Shown: positions 1-9,620 of the stretch, one piece after another | Layout: every line of letters starts with the position of its first letter | Numbering within the stretch: the first letter of the stretch is position 1 | Assembly (NCBI RefSeq): GCF_900103445.1 | Contig: NZ_FNHS01000009.1 | Span: 12,082-76,081 of the forward strand | Direction of reading: 5' to 3' | Origin: Methylobacterium phyllostachyos | GTDB lineage: Bacteria; Pseudomonadota; Alphaproteobacteria; Rhizobiales; Beijerinckiaceae | Length of the DNA: 64,000 nucleotides | Made by a program: the position numbers and the translations under genes | The notes under the pieces: generated by a model | Database searches by the model: none | Told to the model about the DNA's origin: nothing | Seen by the model: only the letters and a program-made list of their open reading frames with translations

Positions 1-1150
1 CGGTCCGAGACGCGGCCTCAGCCGCCGCCTGCTCGGACTGCGCCACATGAGCCCTCAGCCGCTCGTGGAGGGCGGCCGCCTCCGTTCGCGCTGCCTCGAG
101 TTCAGCGGACAAATTATCCACTTGCGAGCGAAGCGCGACCGACTCGTCGCGGGCATGCTCGGCTTCACCTCGAGCTCGATCGACATCACGGCCGAGAGAC
201 GCCCAGCGACGCGCGCGGCGCTCATTGATGCCAACCGCGAGGCGATCGAAATGGCTGCTCAGCTCGGTGAAGAGGCTCAGAAACTCGCCGACCTTCTCAG
301 AGCCGCACGCCTCGGCGCGCAGCTCGTAGTCTAGCACTTTGAGAAGCGCGACTGGTTTTAGTGGGAACGGCGCGCGGCTCAAGAGCTGCCACGTCGGCGG
401 TCGCCGGTAGTTCTGCACCACCTCTTCCCTGAAAAAGGTTTCAGCCTCTTCGACTGTCGTGCACAATTGAAAGGGGATGTTGAGTAGCGCCGCGGTGTCC
501 TGCCATTTTGTTGGTAGATCGAGCCATCCGATGTTCCAAAATGCGAACGGGCGCCCGTAGGCGGCGGCGGTGATGGCGCCGTGGAGGGATGCCGTCAGGA
601 CAAACGACGCCGAACATAAAGCGTCGATAAAGGACTTGATCGCGTCGTTCCCGGGCGCAATGTTTGGACGTAAGACGAGTTCGCACCCACACAGGTCGAG
701 CAGCTCACGGTCGGATCGTTTCTCGTGAAAGTGCGGTATACAGATGCGGCGGCCGGCGAACCGCTGCACCATACGGGGCTCGTAAAGCGCCGGCAGCAAT
801 AGTGCCGGATCACCGGTTGGGACTGAGGCGCCGAGCCGGAGGTCGGACGCGGAGACAGGACCACGCACGGCCAACAGCTCGACGTTTTCGTAGTTCTGAA
901 GCGTGAGGCTCTCTGGTTGGCGGATCCCGCAGCCCCAGAATGTAACACGGGGGCCCTCGATCTCGCGTCCGTCCTGGTCAAGGCGTGGGGGTGGCACGAA
1001 CCCGTCTGATATGACGCTCCCGATCAAGTGAACGTCAGGACCGTTGTCTTCGATGTCCAAAAACAATTCCGACGCTAAAAATTCTGAAAGAGAATCTCCG
1101 AAGTTTCTGACGTTTTCGTCCTTCGTCCAGTACTTAATGCGAGACTTCAT
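1..1150 (-). CDS. Polysaccharide pyruvyl transferase family protein, partial (3' end beyond window)
   Basis: Reading the minus strand from ATG at 1148-1150 gives at least 383 codons without a stop, running off the window at base 1. The N-terminal 260 residues fit the polysaccharide pyruvyl transferase family: an N-terminal NFGDSLSEFL segment, FWGCGIRQPESL, a VRGPVSA segment followed by GDPALLLP, and the C-terminal signature LTASLHGAITAAAYGRPFAF. Such enzymes transfer pyruvate from PEP to sugars of surface polysaccharides. From about residue 310 on the chain is rich in E, A and R with heptad spacing, so a coiled coil follows the catalytic domain, and a further domain may lie outside the window. 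Codon use is less GC-biased than in neighbouring genes and the upstream flank is AT-rich, hinting at transfer. Family call is firm; the exact substrate is unknown. Confidence 0.85.
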   Translation of the reverse strand, partial: MKSRIKYWTKDENVRNFGDSLSEFLASELFLDIEDNGPDVHLIGSVISDGFVPPPRLDQDGREIEGPRVTFWGCGIRQPESLTLQNYENVELLAVRGPVSASDLRLGASVPTGDPALLLPALYEPRMVQRFAGRRICIPHFHEKRSDRELLDLCGCELVLRPNIAPGNDAIKSFIDALCSASFVLTASLHGAITAAAYGRPFAFWNIGWLDLPTKWQDTAALLNIPFQLCTTVEEAETFFREEVVQNYRRPPTWQLLSRAPFPLKPVALLKVLDYELRAEACGSEKVGEFLSLFTELSSHFDRLAVGINERRARRWASLGRDVDRARGEAEHARDESVALRSQVDNLSAELEAARTEAAALHERLRAHVAQSEQAAAEAASRT

Positions 1151-1391
1151 GGATTGTATATCTGAAATTTGACAGCCAGAAACGACGACCGGCAATCTAG
1201 ACGTGGTAGATCTACCTATAATTCAAGCTTTTTTCCGAATCAAGGCCAAATAATAATAGTAATTAGTCACATAGACTGCAATATTGTATGTGAATTATAT
1301 TCTGTTTATCTAATTTTATATTTGAATATTGCCCGAATCGTAGGCGATGTGAGCTTCGATTATAGCCCGACTATCTGTACAATCAGCCCTC
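1151..1391. other. AT-rich intergenic island
   Basis: About 240 bases that are much richer in A and T than the rest of the window, with runs such as TAATAATAGTAATTAG. It sits immediately upstream of the pyruvyl transferase gene and downstream of the broken sigma gene. It may hold the promoter of the transferase gene; no clear promoter boxes or coding sequence were recognised. Confidence 0.6.
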
Positions 1392-1815
1392 TCAGGGCCC
1401 AACCGTGAGAGAAGGCATGGCCTGCTGCCGGCCCCCTGGAAAACCGGGATGGGGGGGGCCGATTTTGATCCTGCTGGCGAGCGCCCCTGCACCTCGGTCT
1501 TCCGGTGCCCGCTGTCGATCGCGCGATGGCGTGCGATGGTGATCAGCCAGGGCCGGGGCGGCCCGGCTTCCGGCCGATAGGTGCTGCCGCCTGCCAGATT
1601 CGCAGGAAGACGTCTTGGAGCACGTCCTCGGCCAAGGCCCGGTCGCGCCGGATACGCACAATCAGCCCGTAAAGTTTCGGGCTGGTGAGATCGTACAATT
1701 CGGCACGCCGGTCCGCCTCTCCGCGGGCAATTCCAGCCACCAGCCGGCGCAGCGTGGCGTCGTCGGCCAAGATAGCTCCCCGCAAACTCCGTGATGCCTT
1801 CTGCTGGGCGCCCAC
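1392..1815 (-). pseudogene. ECF sigma factor fragment (region 2 kept, frameshifted, region 4 lost)
   Basis: The minus strand from 1815 (GTG) encodes a typical ECF sigma N-terminus: an YDLTSPKLYGLIVRI segment and the region 2 signature RALAEDVLQDVFLRIWQAAA. Near 1585 the frame breaks; a one-base shift restores the expected TYRPEAGPPRPWLITIARHR sequence (end of region 2), after which similarity fades by about 1450. No region 4 helix-turn-helix follows before the stop, so promoter -35 recognition would be absent. It lies between the polysaccharide gene and the type I secretion genes and has no recognisable anti-sigma partner. I interpret it as a decaying gene; a sequencing error could explain the shift but not the missing C-terminus. 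Confidence 0.65.
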
Positions 1816-1943
1816 CCGGGTGCCGCTTTAGACCCAGCTGTGCGAGCGTGACGATACCTCAGGGGCGACAGCGCAGGCGTCCGGGTGTTGAGGAAAGCCT
1901 TTTCCACCAGTCGAGGCGGCGCAACCAGCCCCATCGATGCAGG

Positions 1944-3272
1944 CTACTTCTCGCGGAACGCCCGTCGCGCCTGATCGACGAGGGGCTTCGTGAGATACGA
2001 CAGGACCGTCCGGTCTGCCGTCCGGATGAACGCCTCCACGGGCATACCGGGCATCAGCTTGGCCCCGTCGAGCTTGGCGAGTTCGTCCTTCGAGACCCCG
2101 AGTCGGACGAGATAGTAGAAGCTGCCGGTCCGCTTGTCCTCGCTGACGTCGGCGGCGATGCGCGTGACGCGGCCGTTCAGTTCCGGCGTCGTCCGCTGGT
2201 CGAAACTCGGGAAGCGCAGGCCCGCGGCTTGGCCGGTCTGGAGCCGGTCGATGTCCTGGGGGGCGACGCGCACCTCGACCACGAGGGAATCCGCGGTCGG
2301 CACGATGAGCATGATCGGCTCGCCCGGGGCGATCACGCCGCCCCGGGTGTGAACTGCGAGCTCGTGCACGTAGCCGGTCTGCGGCGCGTGGATCTCGATG
2401 CGCTGGAGCTGGTCGAAGGCGGTGATCTTCTGCTCCATCAGGGTCGCGGTTTTGGCGCGGTTCTCGGCCAATTCCTTCCCGACCTCGCTGCGCAGGTTCT
2501 GTTCGAGCTGGATGATCTGCAATTCGGTCTCGGAGACCTTGCCCCGTGTCTGGGCGATGCTGGCCACGAGGACGCCGCGCTCGCCCTTGAGTCGGGACAT
2601 GTCGCGCTGGAGGCTGGTGAGCCGCGTCAGCTGGATCAGGTTCTTCTTCCAGAGTTCCTCGACGCCGGCATATTCCCGGCCGATGATCGCGGTCTCCTGC
2701 TCCTTCGCGGCGGCCTGCTCGACCAAGCCCTTGATCTCCTCGTTGAGCTGGCCGATCCGCTCGCGCAGCTGCGCCTTCTGGCCTTGGAGCGCCTCGCGGC
2801 GGAAGCGGAACAGCTTGCGCTCCCCGTCGAGGATCCGCCCGACCTCCGGCCCGGCCGCGTTGAGGTCAGCCGGAATCGCGAGATCCGGGCGGCCGTCGCG
2901 CTCCGCCTCCAGGCGGGCGTTGCGGGCGGCGATCTCCCACAGGCTCTTGGTGACGCTGTCGTAGGTGGCGCGCGCCGCCGTCGCATCCAGGCGCACCAGC
3001 AGATCGCCGGCCCGGACGCGGTCACCCTCCTGGATCGGCAATTCGGCCACGACGCCGCCGGTGGGATGCTGGACCTTCTTGATGTTGCTTTCGACGACGA
3101 GCGAGCCGCTCGCGATGATGGCACCCGACAGTTCCGTCGCCGCCGTCCAGGCGCCCACGCCGAGGGCTACGGCGATCACGGCGGCGACGCCGGCGATGTG
3201 CCGCTGCAGGGAGCGGCGCGTCCCCGCGGTCGGGTCGGCGTCCGGCACGGCGGGATCGTGTCCCTCGGTCAT
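1944..3272 (-). CDS. Type I secretion membrane fusion protein (HlyD/PrtE family)
   Basis: A 442-residue periplasmic adaptor, the usual length for the HlyD/PrtE family. A short cytoplasmic N-terminus leads into one membrane segment at roughly residues 25-45, then a lipoyl/barrel half-motif (KKVQHPTGGVVAELPIQEGD), a long helical hairpin rich in E, Q, R and L (about residues 110-290), and a second barrel half with HAPQTGYVHELAVHTRGGVI. These proteins bridge the inner-membrane ABC exporter and a TolC-like outer-membrane channel. The start overlaps the stop of the ABC gene by four bases (3269-3272), so the two are translationally coupled. No TolC homologue is seen in the window. The gene closes the operon that starts with the repeat protein. 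Confidence 0.93.
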   Translation of the reverse strand: MTEGHDPAVPDADPTAGTRRSLQRHIAGVAAVIAVALGVGAWTAATELSGAIIASGSLVVESNIKKVQHPTGGVVAELPIQEGDRVRAGDLLVRLDATAARATYDSVTKSLWEIAARNARLEAERDGRPDLAIPADLNAAGPEVGRILDGERKLFRFRREALQGQKAQLRERIGQLNEEIKGLVEQAAAKEQETAIIGREYAGVEELWKKNLIQLTRLTSLQRDMSRLKGERGVLVASIAQTRGKVSETELQIIQLEQNLRSEVGKELAENRAKTATLMEQKITAFDQLQRIEIHAPQTGYVHELAVHTRGGVIAPGEPIMLIVPTADSLVVEVRVAPQDIDRLQTGQAAGLRFPSFDQRTTPELNGRVTRIAADVSEDKRTGSFYYLVRLGVSKDELAKLDGAKLMPGMPVEAFIRTADRTVLSYLTKPLVDQARRAFREK

Positions 3273-4993
3273 GCGACCCTCGTGGGTGTCTGCCGGGTCA
3301 GGGCGCCAAGCTTCGCCAGGACCTCGTCGCGCGGCCCGTGCAGCTGCACGCGCCCGTCGCCGAGCACCAGGATCCGGTCGACCGCCGCCAGGGCGCTGGG
3401 GCGGTGTGCGATCACCACCACGATGCCGCCGCGGGCGCGCACGCCCTGGACGGCCGCCGACAGGGCCCGGTCGCCATCGACGTCGAGGTTGGAGTTCGGC
3501 TCATCGAGGACGACCAGGAAGGGGTCGCCGTACAGCGCCCGCGCCAGGGCGATCCGCTGACGCTGGCCGCCCGAGAGCCCGAGCCCGCCCGCACCGATCC
3601 GCGCATCGTATCCGCCGGGCAACCGGAGCACGACCTCGTGGACACCGGCGGCTTTGGCGGCCGCCAGCAGGGCCTTGGGATCGGGCGCGGGATCGAAGCG
3701 GGTGATGTTTTCACTGATCGTGCCGTCGAACATCTCGGTATCCTGCGGCAGGTAACCGACGGCGCGCCCGAGGGCATCGGGCTCCCACTGGTCCAGGGCG
3801 GCCCCGTCGAGACGGATCACGCCGCGGCTCGCCCGCGCCAGCCCCACCAGGGCGCGGGCGAAGGTGGACTTGCCCGAGCCGCTGGCGCCGATCACGCCGA
3901 GCGCGCTGCCGGGGGCGAGGGCGACGTTCACGTCGTGCAGCACGAGCGTGTCGGTGCCCGGTATGGCGACCGACAGGGCGGTCACGCGCAGGCTCTCGCG
4001 CGGGGCCGGCAGCGGGGTCGGGGCGGCCGGCTCGCGCAGGGGCAGGAAGGCGACGAGGCGGCCCCAGGCCTGCCGGGCGGCCGTGAACGATTTCCAGTTG
4101 GCGATGGCGAGATCGACCGGCGCCAGCGCCCGGGCCGACAGGATCGTGGCGGCGAGCATGACGCCGGCGGTCGCCTCCTCGCGCACGACGAGGAAGGCCC
4201 CCAGGCCGAGGATACCGGATTGCAACATCGTGCGCAGGAGACGCGCGGTCGTGCCGAAACCGATGGCGAGGTCGTTGCCGTAGGTCGCCACGTCCAGGTT
4301 CCGACGGGCCCGGACCTGCCAGAGGGCGGCGATACGGGAGCGCATCCCGAGCGCCGAAAGCAAGGGCGCGGTCCGGTGCGCCATGTCGGTGAGGGAGCGA
4401 CGATCCCCGGCGGCCCGGACGGCCTCCCGCGTCGTGGCGGCCGAGGCCCAATCAGTCAGGATCGTCAGCACGCAGAGGAACAGGGCGCCCCCGGCGATCG
4501 CCGCCCCGAGCCAGGGATGGAACAGGAAGCAGACCGCGACGTAGAGCGGCACCCAGGGCAGATCGAAGAAGGCGCTCACCGCCATGCTCGACACGAAGCC
4601 GCGTACGGTATCGAGGTCGCGCAGGGCCTGGGGTCCCTCGTCGCTGCGCGGCATCTCAGAGCCGCGGGCGAGCAGGGTGCGGAAGATCCGATGCCCGAGG
4701 CGCTCGTCGATGAGCCGGCCGAACCGCGACAGGATCCGCGCGCGGAAGATCTCGAGGATGCCCTGGATGACGAGCAGCATCAGCGTGATGCCGGCCAAAC
4801 CCACCAGCGTCGCGATGCTGCGGCTCGGCAGCACCCGGTCGTAGACCTGCAGCATGAAGATCGGGGCGGTCAGCATCAGCAGGTTGATGAGGCCGCTCAC
4901 GAGCATCACCGTGATCAGGCAGGCGCGCCCGGCGCGGGCGGCGGCCCAGAATTCGCGACGCCTCGCAACACGCAACACGCGCTCGTCGGTCAC
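3269..4993 (-). CDS. Type I secretion ABC permease/ATPase (PrtD/HlyB-like, no peptidase domain)
   Basis: A fused exporter half-transporter of 574 residues. Six hydrophobic segments occupy about residues 20-310. The ATPase domain has Walker A GASGSGKST near residue 369, signature LSGGQRQR near 473, Walker B FLVVLDEPNSNLD near 493 and an H-loop in VIAHRPSAL. There is no N-terminal C39 peptidase or C39-like domain, as in PrtD-type exporters that handle cargo with uncleaved C-terminal signals. I chose the GTG at 4993, which has a GGGGAAG ribosome site in front; an in-frame GTG at 5077 would overlap the upstream stop and the 5041-5064 hairpin and is less likely. It is coupled to the HlyD-like gene and probably exports the protein encoded just upstream. 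Confidence 0.93.
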   Translation of the reverse strand: MTDERVLRVARRREFWAAARAGRACLITVMLVSGLINLLMLTAPIFMLQVYDRVLPSRSIATLVGLAGITLMLLVIQGILEIFRARILSRFGRLIDERLGHRIFRTLLARGSEMPRSDEGPQALRDLDTVRGFVSSMAVSAFFDLPWVPLYVAVCFLFHPWLGAAIAGGALFLCVLTILTDWASAATTREAVRAAGDRRSLTDMAHRTAPLLSALGMRSRIAALWQVRARRNLDVATYGNDLAIGFGTTARLLRTMLQSGILGLGAFLVVREEATAGVMLAATILSARALAPVDLAIANWKSFTAARQAWGRLVAFLPLREPAAPTPLPAPRESLRVTALSVAIPGTDTLVLHDVNVALAPGSALGVIGASGSGKSTFARALVGLARASRGVIRLDGAALDQWEPDALGRAVGYLPQDTEMFDGTISENITRFDPAPDPKALLAAAKAAGVHEVVLRLPGGYDARIGAGGLGLSGGQRQRIALARALYGDPFLVVLDEPNSNLDVDGDRALSAAVQGVRARGGIVVVIAHRPSALAAVDRILVLGDGRVQLHGPRDEVLAKLGALTRQTPTRVA

Positions 4994-5040
4994 AGGTTCT
5001 TCCCCGGTTACTCGGTGTGGCGCGGCGACGTCGAAGGCGG

Positions 5041-5064
5041 CCCCCGCCGCGGGTGCGGCGGGGG
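5041..5064 (-). terminator. Perfect 10-bp GC hairpin between cargo gene and exporter genes
   Basis: A 10-base stem (5041-5050 pairing with 5055-5064) with a four-base loop lies 10 bases after the stop of the repeat protein and before the exporter start. There is no T-run, so it may be a partial terminator, an mRNA stabiliser or an attenuator that lowers exporter transcription relative to cargo. Confidence 0.6.
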
Positions 5065-5073
5065 CTCTCGGCC

Positions 5074-7149
5074 TCACAGCCCGAGCAGGTGCAGCCCGCT
5101 CGTGGCCGTGTGCGGGGTCGGATCGACATGCTGGACATCGGCGTGGCCGCCGAGATCGATCGTAGCGATCCCGAGATCGACGCTGGTGCCTTGCGATGCC
5201 CCGGCATCGGCCGGGGCTGCCGACGTCACCGGGATGGCGTCGGCCAGGTGGCCGACCAGGGAATCCGCGCCGCCGCTGGTCTGCGGGAGCTGGATGCTGT
5301 CGCCGGTCAGCAGATTCGCCGTGGCGAGGCTCGGCTGATCGGCGGGCACCGAGACCGCGCTCACCTGGACGGTATGGGCCGAATCGGGGGTGGGCGTCAG
5401 GATCGCGGCGTCGGCCACCGGCGTCGCAGTCGTCGGGCCCGCCCCCACCTCGACCAGCGGGTGCGTGCCGGCGCCGGCCTCGCCGGGCGTGCCGCCGGTG
5501 AGGCTGCCAAGCAGTGTACCGGTCGCGTCTCCTGCCGCCCCGGACACGACCGAGCCCAGCGCCGTGGTCACGGGGGTCAGCACGCCGTCGAGCCCCGTAG
5601 CGGATCCCTGGCCGCCGTCTCCGCCCGTGGGCAGGGCGCCGGTTGTAGAGCCCAGGACGCCGCTCACCGCATCCACGACATGGCCGGGATCGGTCACGAT
5701 CTGACCCAGGGCCGGCGTCCCGTTCCCGGCCAGCACGGCGCCGGGCAGGTTGACGGTGTCGGTGACGAGGTTGCTCCCATCACCGAGCTGGCCTAGGCCC
5801 GCCGTGTTTCCGAGGGTGACGACGGAATGGACCGTGTCGAGCAGGCCGTTGGCGGCATCGCCCACCGGCGGGGCTCCGGCTCCGAGGAGGGCGCCGGTTC
5901 CATTCTGGCCCCCGCCGGTCGCGTCGCCGAGCAGGCCATCCACCGGGGCGGTGACCGGGGTGAGGAGGCTCCCGACGACCGGAATTCCGGACTCGCCATG
6001 ACCGAGCCCACCGACGATGCCGGTCGCGCCATCGACGAGGCCGCCGGCGGCATTCGTCACGGCGCCGAGATCGCCCAGGATCGGTGACACCGCCCCGAGT
6101 CCCTGGCCGCCCAGAATGTCGCCGGGCAGGGCCGCGACATCGGTCAGGAGATTCCCGCTCTCTCCGATATGACCGAGGCCGACGGTCTCACCGAGGTTGG
6201 TCAGGCCGTGAAGGGTATCGTTCAGCAGGGGAATCTCATGGCCGAGATTCTCGAGGGTCATGTGGAGGTCGAGGACGCCCGTGTTGGCGAGGTTCGTGAC
6301 CGGGGCGAGCAGCCCCCCCGACCCGAGCAGGCCGCCGGCATTCGCGACACCGGTGGTGGTGGTGAGCAATGTGCCGGTCGCGCCGAGGACATGGCCGAGG
6401 TCGGACAGGACGGGATCCGCCGAAGCGAGGCCGCCACCGTTCAGGAGGGATCCGGGAACCGCGAGGGTGTCGGTCAACAGATTGCCGGGCTCGCCCAGAT
6501 AGCCGAGGCCGGTGGTCTCGCCGAGGCCCGTCAGCGCGTGGATCGGCGCGTTGAGCACCGGGACCGAATGGCCGACATCCTCCAGCGTCGTATGGAGATC
6601 GAGGATCGCCTGATTGAGAATGTCGGTCACCGGCGTGAGGATGCTGCCGGATCCGACGAGGCCGTTGCCGGTCGCCGGCACGGCCGCCACCGTATCCAGC
6701 AGGGTCCCGGCCGCGTCGGTGACATGGCCGGCATCGGTCAGGAGCGGCGCGGCGGCGCCAATGCCATCGGGATTCGCGATGGTGCCCGACAGGTCGGTGA
6801 TCAGGTTGCCGGATTCGCCGATATGGCCCAGCCCAATCGTCTCGCCGAGGTTCGTCAGGCCATGCAGCGGTCCGTTCAGCGGCGCCACTTCGTGGCCGAC
6901 CGTTTCGAGCTGCGCATGCGTATCGAGAACGGTCGTGTTGGCCGTATCGGCCAGGGATTCGGGAAGGAGCGAGCCGCTGTTGCTGGCGGAATCGGTACCG
7001 ACAGCCCCCTCTATGAGCGAGGCGATCGGGCCGAGGCTCGCGAGCTGGCCCGTCGAGAGCGCAGTGGACGAGAGTAACGCCCCCGAACCGACAATCCATT
7101 CGAGCGACCGCGAGGCTGGGCTGAGCGCGGCGAGTGGGGATGACGACAT
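5074..7149 (-). CDS. Large Gly/Leu-rich tandem repeat protein, probable type I secretion cargo
   Basis: A 691-residue protein of low complexity, rich in G, L, T, A, V and D, with no Cys. From about residue 75 it holds four tandem units of roughly 107-110 residues. Each starts like LDLHTTLEDVGH, continues LTNLGETIGLGHIGESGNL and ends GSLLTPVT; the fourth unit is degenerate. No Sec signal peptide is obvious. The C-terminus ends in a short hydrophobic, aliphatic stretch (SGLHLLGL), as uncleaved type I secretion signals often do. No RTX GGxGxDxxx nonapeptides are visible. The gene has a strong GGAGG ribosome site 6 bases before ATG and is followed by the exporter genes, so its secretion by them is a reasonable inference. 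Function unknown; an adhesin or matrix protein is possible. Confidence 0.8.
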   Translation of the reverse strand: MSSSPLAALSPASRSLEWIVGSGALLSSTALSTGQLASLGPIASLIEGAVGTDSASNSGSLLPESLADTANTTVLDTHAQLETVGHEVAPLNGPLHGLTNLGETIGLGHIGESGNLITDLSGTIANPDGIGAAAPLLTDAGHVTDAAGTLLDTVAAVPATGNGLVGSGSILTPVTDILNQAILDLHTTLEDVGHSVPVLNAPIHALTGLGETTGLGYLGEPGNLLTDTLAVPGSLLNGGGLASADPVLSDLGHVLGATGTLLTTTTGVANAGGLLGSGGLLAPVTNLANTGVLDLHMTLENLGHEIPLLNDTLHGLTNLGETVGLGHIGESGNLLTDVAALPGDILGGQGLGAVSPILGDLGAVTNAAGGLVDGATGIVGGLGHGESGIPVVGSLLTPVTAPVDGLLGDATGGGQNGTGALLGAGAPPVGDAANGLLDTVHSVVTLGNTAGLGQLGDGSNLVTDTVNLPGAVLAGNGTPALGQIVTDPGHVVDAVSGVLGSTTGALPTGGDGGQGSATGLDGVLTPVTTALGSVVSGAAGDATGTLLGSLTGGTPGEAGAGTHPLVEVGAGPTTATPVADAAILTPTPDSAHTVQVSAVSVPADQPSLATANLLTGDSIQLPQTSGGADSLVGHLADAIPVTSAAPADAGASQGTSVDLGIATIDLGGHADVQHVDPTPHTATSGLHLLGL

Positions 7150-7571
7150 GAAAACCTCCGATTTTAATGCGTAACTGCATATGCAATCGTCGGTTGCGGC
7201 CTCCTGTGTCCGTGGTTAATGCTCGATAAGTGTATTCGCGTCCTTTGCACTTATGTTTGTCTGCTGATGTGTTTTTTGTGCCGCCTGTCAGCGACATAGC
7301 GAACGTTATTCCCGCGTCGTACGAACTTTGGCCTCCCGCGTGGGAATATCTATGACGTAGCGGCTGCCGGGCCTCTCGATTTGGCCACATCCAGGCGCCG
7401 ACGAGCCGCCCGGGCTGCGGCGCGGGGATCGCATTCGGTTGGACGCAGGACGTCAGCGCCGGGGAACGGCTGATGCACCGATAGGCCGATACCTATCGTC
7501 TCGGCCGGTTATTCCGGGCCGCGCCCCACGATTCCAGGTTGGAACATCCGTCGATCGGGCGCGCGGGAGCG
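7150..7571. other. Intergenic region upstream of the repeat protein gene
   Basis: About 420 bases without a supported gene. The half nearest the repeat protein is lower in GC and should hold its promoter; it contains a perfect 10-base palindrome TGCATATGCA at 7176-7185, about 30 bases before the ATG. The other half follows the ygiQ stop and contains a 7-base stem (7479-7485 with 7492-7498, six-base loop) that could end ygiQ transcription. Confidence 0.5.
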
Positions 7572-9620
7572 TCACTTGCGCAGCGGCACGCCCTTCGTGG
7601 TGAAGCGCTGGCCGCCCGGACGGTAGACGGGTCGCGGCTGGCCGCCCGCCCGGGCCGCCCCCACGCCGGTTCCCGGCGGCTGCGAGAATGGCACGAGCTG
7701 GTCCGGTCGCGGCCCGATGAGATCCGCGCGGCCCATTTCCCGTAGCGCCTCGCGCAGCAGGGGCCAGTTCTCGGGGTCGTGGTAGCGCAGGAACGCCTTG
7801 TGCAGCCGCCTCTGCCGGAGGCCCTTGATCGCCTCGACCGGCTCGCTCCCGCCGCGGCGCACGCCCCGCAGGGTGTTGACCTCAGTGTGATACATGGCCG
7901 TGGCGGTCGCCATCGGAGAGGGCAGGAACGTCTGGACCTGGTCGGCGCGATAGTTGTTCTTCTTGAGCCAGAGCGCAAGGTGCATCATGTCCTCGTCGGT
8001 CGTGCCCGGATGCGCCGCGATGAAATACGGGATCAGGTAGTACTTCTTGCCCGCCTCCTTGGCGGCGGCGTCGAACATCTCCTTGAACCGGTCGTAGGTG
8101 CCGATCCCCGGCTTCATCATCTTGTCGAGGGGGCCGCGCTCGGTGTGCTCGGGCGCGATCTTCAGGCGGCCGCCCACGTGATGGGTGACGAGCTCCTTGA
8201 CGTATTCCGGGCTCCTGACCGCGAGGTCGTAGCGCACGCCGGAGGCGACCATCACCTTCTTGACGCCCTTCACCTCGCGGACCTTCCGATAGAGCCGGAT
8301 CAGGTCGTCGTGCGAGGTGTTCAGGTTCGGGCAAATGTCTGGGAAGACGCAGGACGGCAGCCGGCAGGCCGCCTCGATCTTCGGGTCCTTGCAGGCCATC
8401 CGGTACATGTTGGCGGTCGGGCCGCCGACATCCGAGATCACGCCCGTGAAGCCCGGGGTCTTGTCGCGGATCCGCTCGATCTCGCGCAGGATCGAGCCCT
8501 CCGAGCGGTTCTGGATGACGCGGCCCTCGTGCTCCGTGATCGAGCAGAAGGTGCAGCCGCCGAAGCAGCCGCGCATGATCGTCACCGAGAACTTGATCAT
8601 GTCCCAGGCGGGAATCTTCGCGTCGCCATAGAACGGGTGGGGCGCCCGGGCGTAGGGCAGGTCGTAGACCGCATCCATCTCGTCGCTGGTCAGCGGGATC
8701 GGCGGCGGGTTGAGCCACAGGTCGCGGTCGCCGTGGCGCTGGACGAGCGGGCGCGCGTTGCCGGGATTGGCTTCCCGGTGCAGCACGCGCGAGGCGCGAG
8801 CATAGGCCTCCTTGTCGTCCTTGACCTGCTCGTAGGCGGGCAGCCGGATCACGGTCTCGCCAGGCCGGCGGGTGGCGGCCTCATCGGCCGAGTCGAGATC
8901 GTCGGCGGGCAGCTCGGTGTAGTGGCCGGGCACGCGGCGGAACAGGGCGACGCCCCGGATCGAATCGAGCTGGTGCGGTGCCTCGCCGGCCGCGAGGCGG
9001 TTCGCCACCTCGACCACGGCGCGCTCGGCGTTGCCGTAGAGAAGCAGATCCGCCTTGGCGTCCGCCAGGATCGAGCGGCGCACCTTGTCCGACCAGTAAT
9101 CGTAATGCGCGATGCGCCGCAACGACGCCTCGATGCCGCCGAGCACGATGGGCACGTCCTTGAAGGCCTCGCGGCAGCGCTGCGTATAGACGATGGTGCA
9201 GCGGTCCGGCCGCCGGCCACCCTCACCGCCAGCCGTATAGGCGTCGTCGTGGCGCAACCGTCGGTCCGCCGTGTAGCGGTTCACCATCGAATCGAGGTTG
9301 CCGCCTGTGACGCCGAAGAACAGGTTCGGCTTGCCGAGCGCCGTGAACGGCTCCGCCGAGTGCCAGTCGGGCTGGGCGATGATGCCGACTCGGAAGCCCT
9401 GCGCCTCGAGCAGCCGCCCTATGATGGCCATGCCGAAGCTCGGATGATCCACGTAGGCATCGCCCGTCACCAGAACGACGTCGCAGGAATCCCACCCGAG
9501 GGCCGCCATCTCGGCGCGGCTCATGGGCAGGAACGGCGCCGCCTGTCTGGGCTGCAGGGGCTTGCAGGCGCGGGGAGCCGGGGGTCGTTCGGCGGAATCT
9601 CGGATTTCCATGGGATCCAT
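7572..9620 (-). CDS. YgiQ family radical SAM protein
   Basis: A 682-residue protein matching the YgiQ/UPF0313 family in length and order. The N-terminal half resembles a B12-binding-like fold ([17 protein letters not shown] near residue 50). The radical SAM centre is the CFGGCTFC cluster motif (CxxxCxxC) at about residues 349-356, followed by the TIM-barrel region with GGPTANMY and APEHTE. The C-terminus carries the short family-specific extension. The reaction is not known for this family. The gene stands alone; ATG at 9620 begins the conserved region early enough, although a second ATG lies four codons in. Nothing odd in sequence or composition. Confidence 0.95.
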   Translation of the reverse strand: MDPMEIRDSAERPPAPRACKPLQPRQAAPFLPMSRAEMAALGWDSCDVVLVTGDAYVDHPSFGMAIIGRLLEAQGFRVGIIAQPDWHSAEPFTALGKPNLFFGVTGGNLDSMVNRYTADRRLRHDDAYTAGGEGGRRPDRCTIVYTQRCREAFKDVPIVLGGIEASLRRIAHYDYWSDKVRRSILADAKADLLLYGNAERAVVEVANRLAAGEAPHQLDSIRGVALFRRVPGHYTELPADDLDSADEAATRRPGETVIRLPAYEQVKDDKEAYARASRVLHREANPGNARPLVQRHGDRDLWLNPPPIPLTSDEMDAVYDLPYARAPHPFYGDAKIPAWDMIKFSVTIMRGCFGGCTFCSITEHEGRVIQNRSEGSILREIERIRDKTPGFTGVISDVGGPTANMYRMACKDPKIEAACRLPSCVFPDICPNLNTSHDDLIRLYRKVREVKGVKKVMVASGVRYDLAVRSPEYVKELVTHHVGGRLKIAPEHTERGPLDKMMKPGIGTYDRFKEMFDAAAKEAGKKYYLIPYFIAAHPGTTDEDMMHLALWLKKNNYRADQVQTFLPSPMATATAMYHTEVNTLRGVRRGGSEPVEAIKGLRQRRLHKAFLRYHDPENWPLLREALREMGRADLIGPRPDQLVPFSQPPGTGVGAARAGGQPRPVYRPGGQRFTTKGVPLRK

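Noticed and set aside
1791..5338. Very long open frames on the plus strand opposite the type I secretion genes
   Set aside because: They are antisense shadows of GC-rich coding DNA; their translations are Arg, Gly and Asp-rich with no domains, while the minus-strand frames hold complete HlyD and ABC families.
5074..7149. RTX toxin or collagen-like protein
   Set aside because: No GGxGxDxxx nonapeptides or Gly-X-Y triplets were found; the repeats are about 107 residues long and unlike either family.
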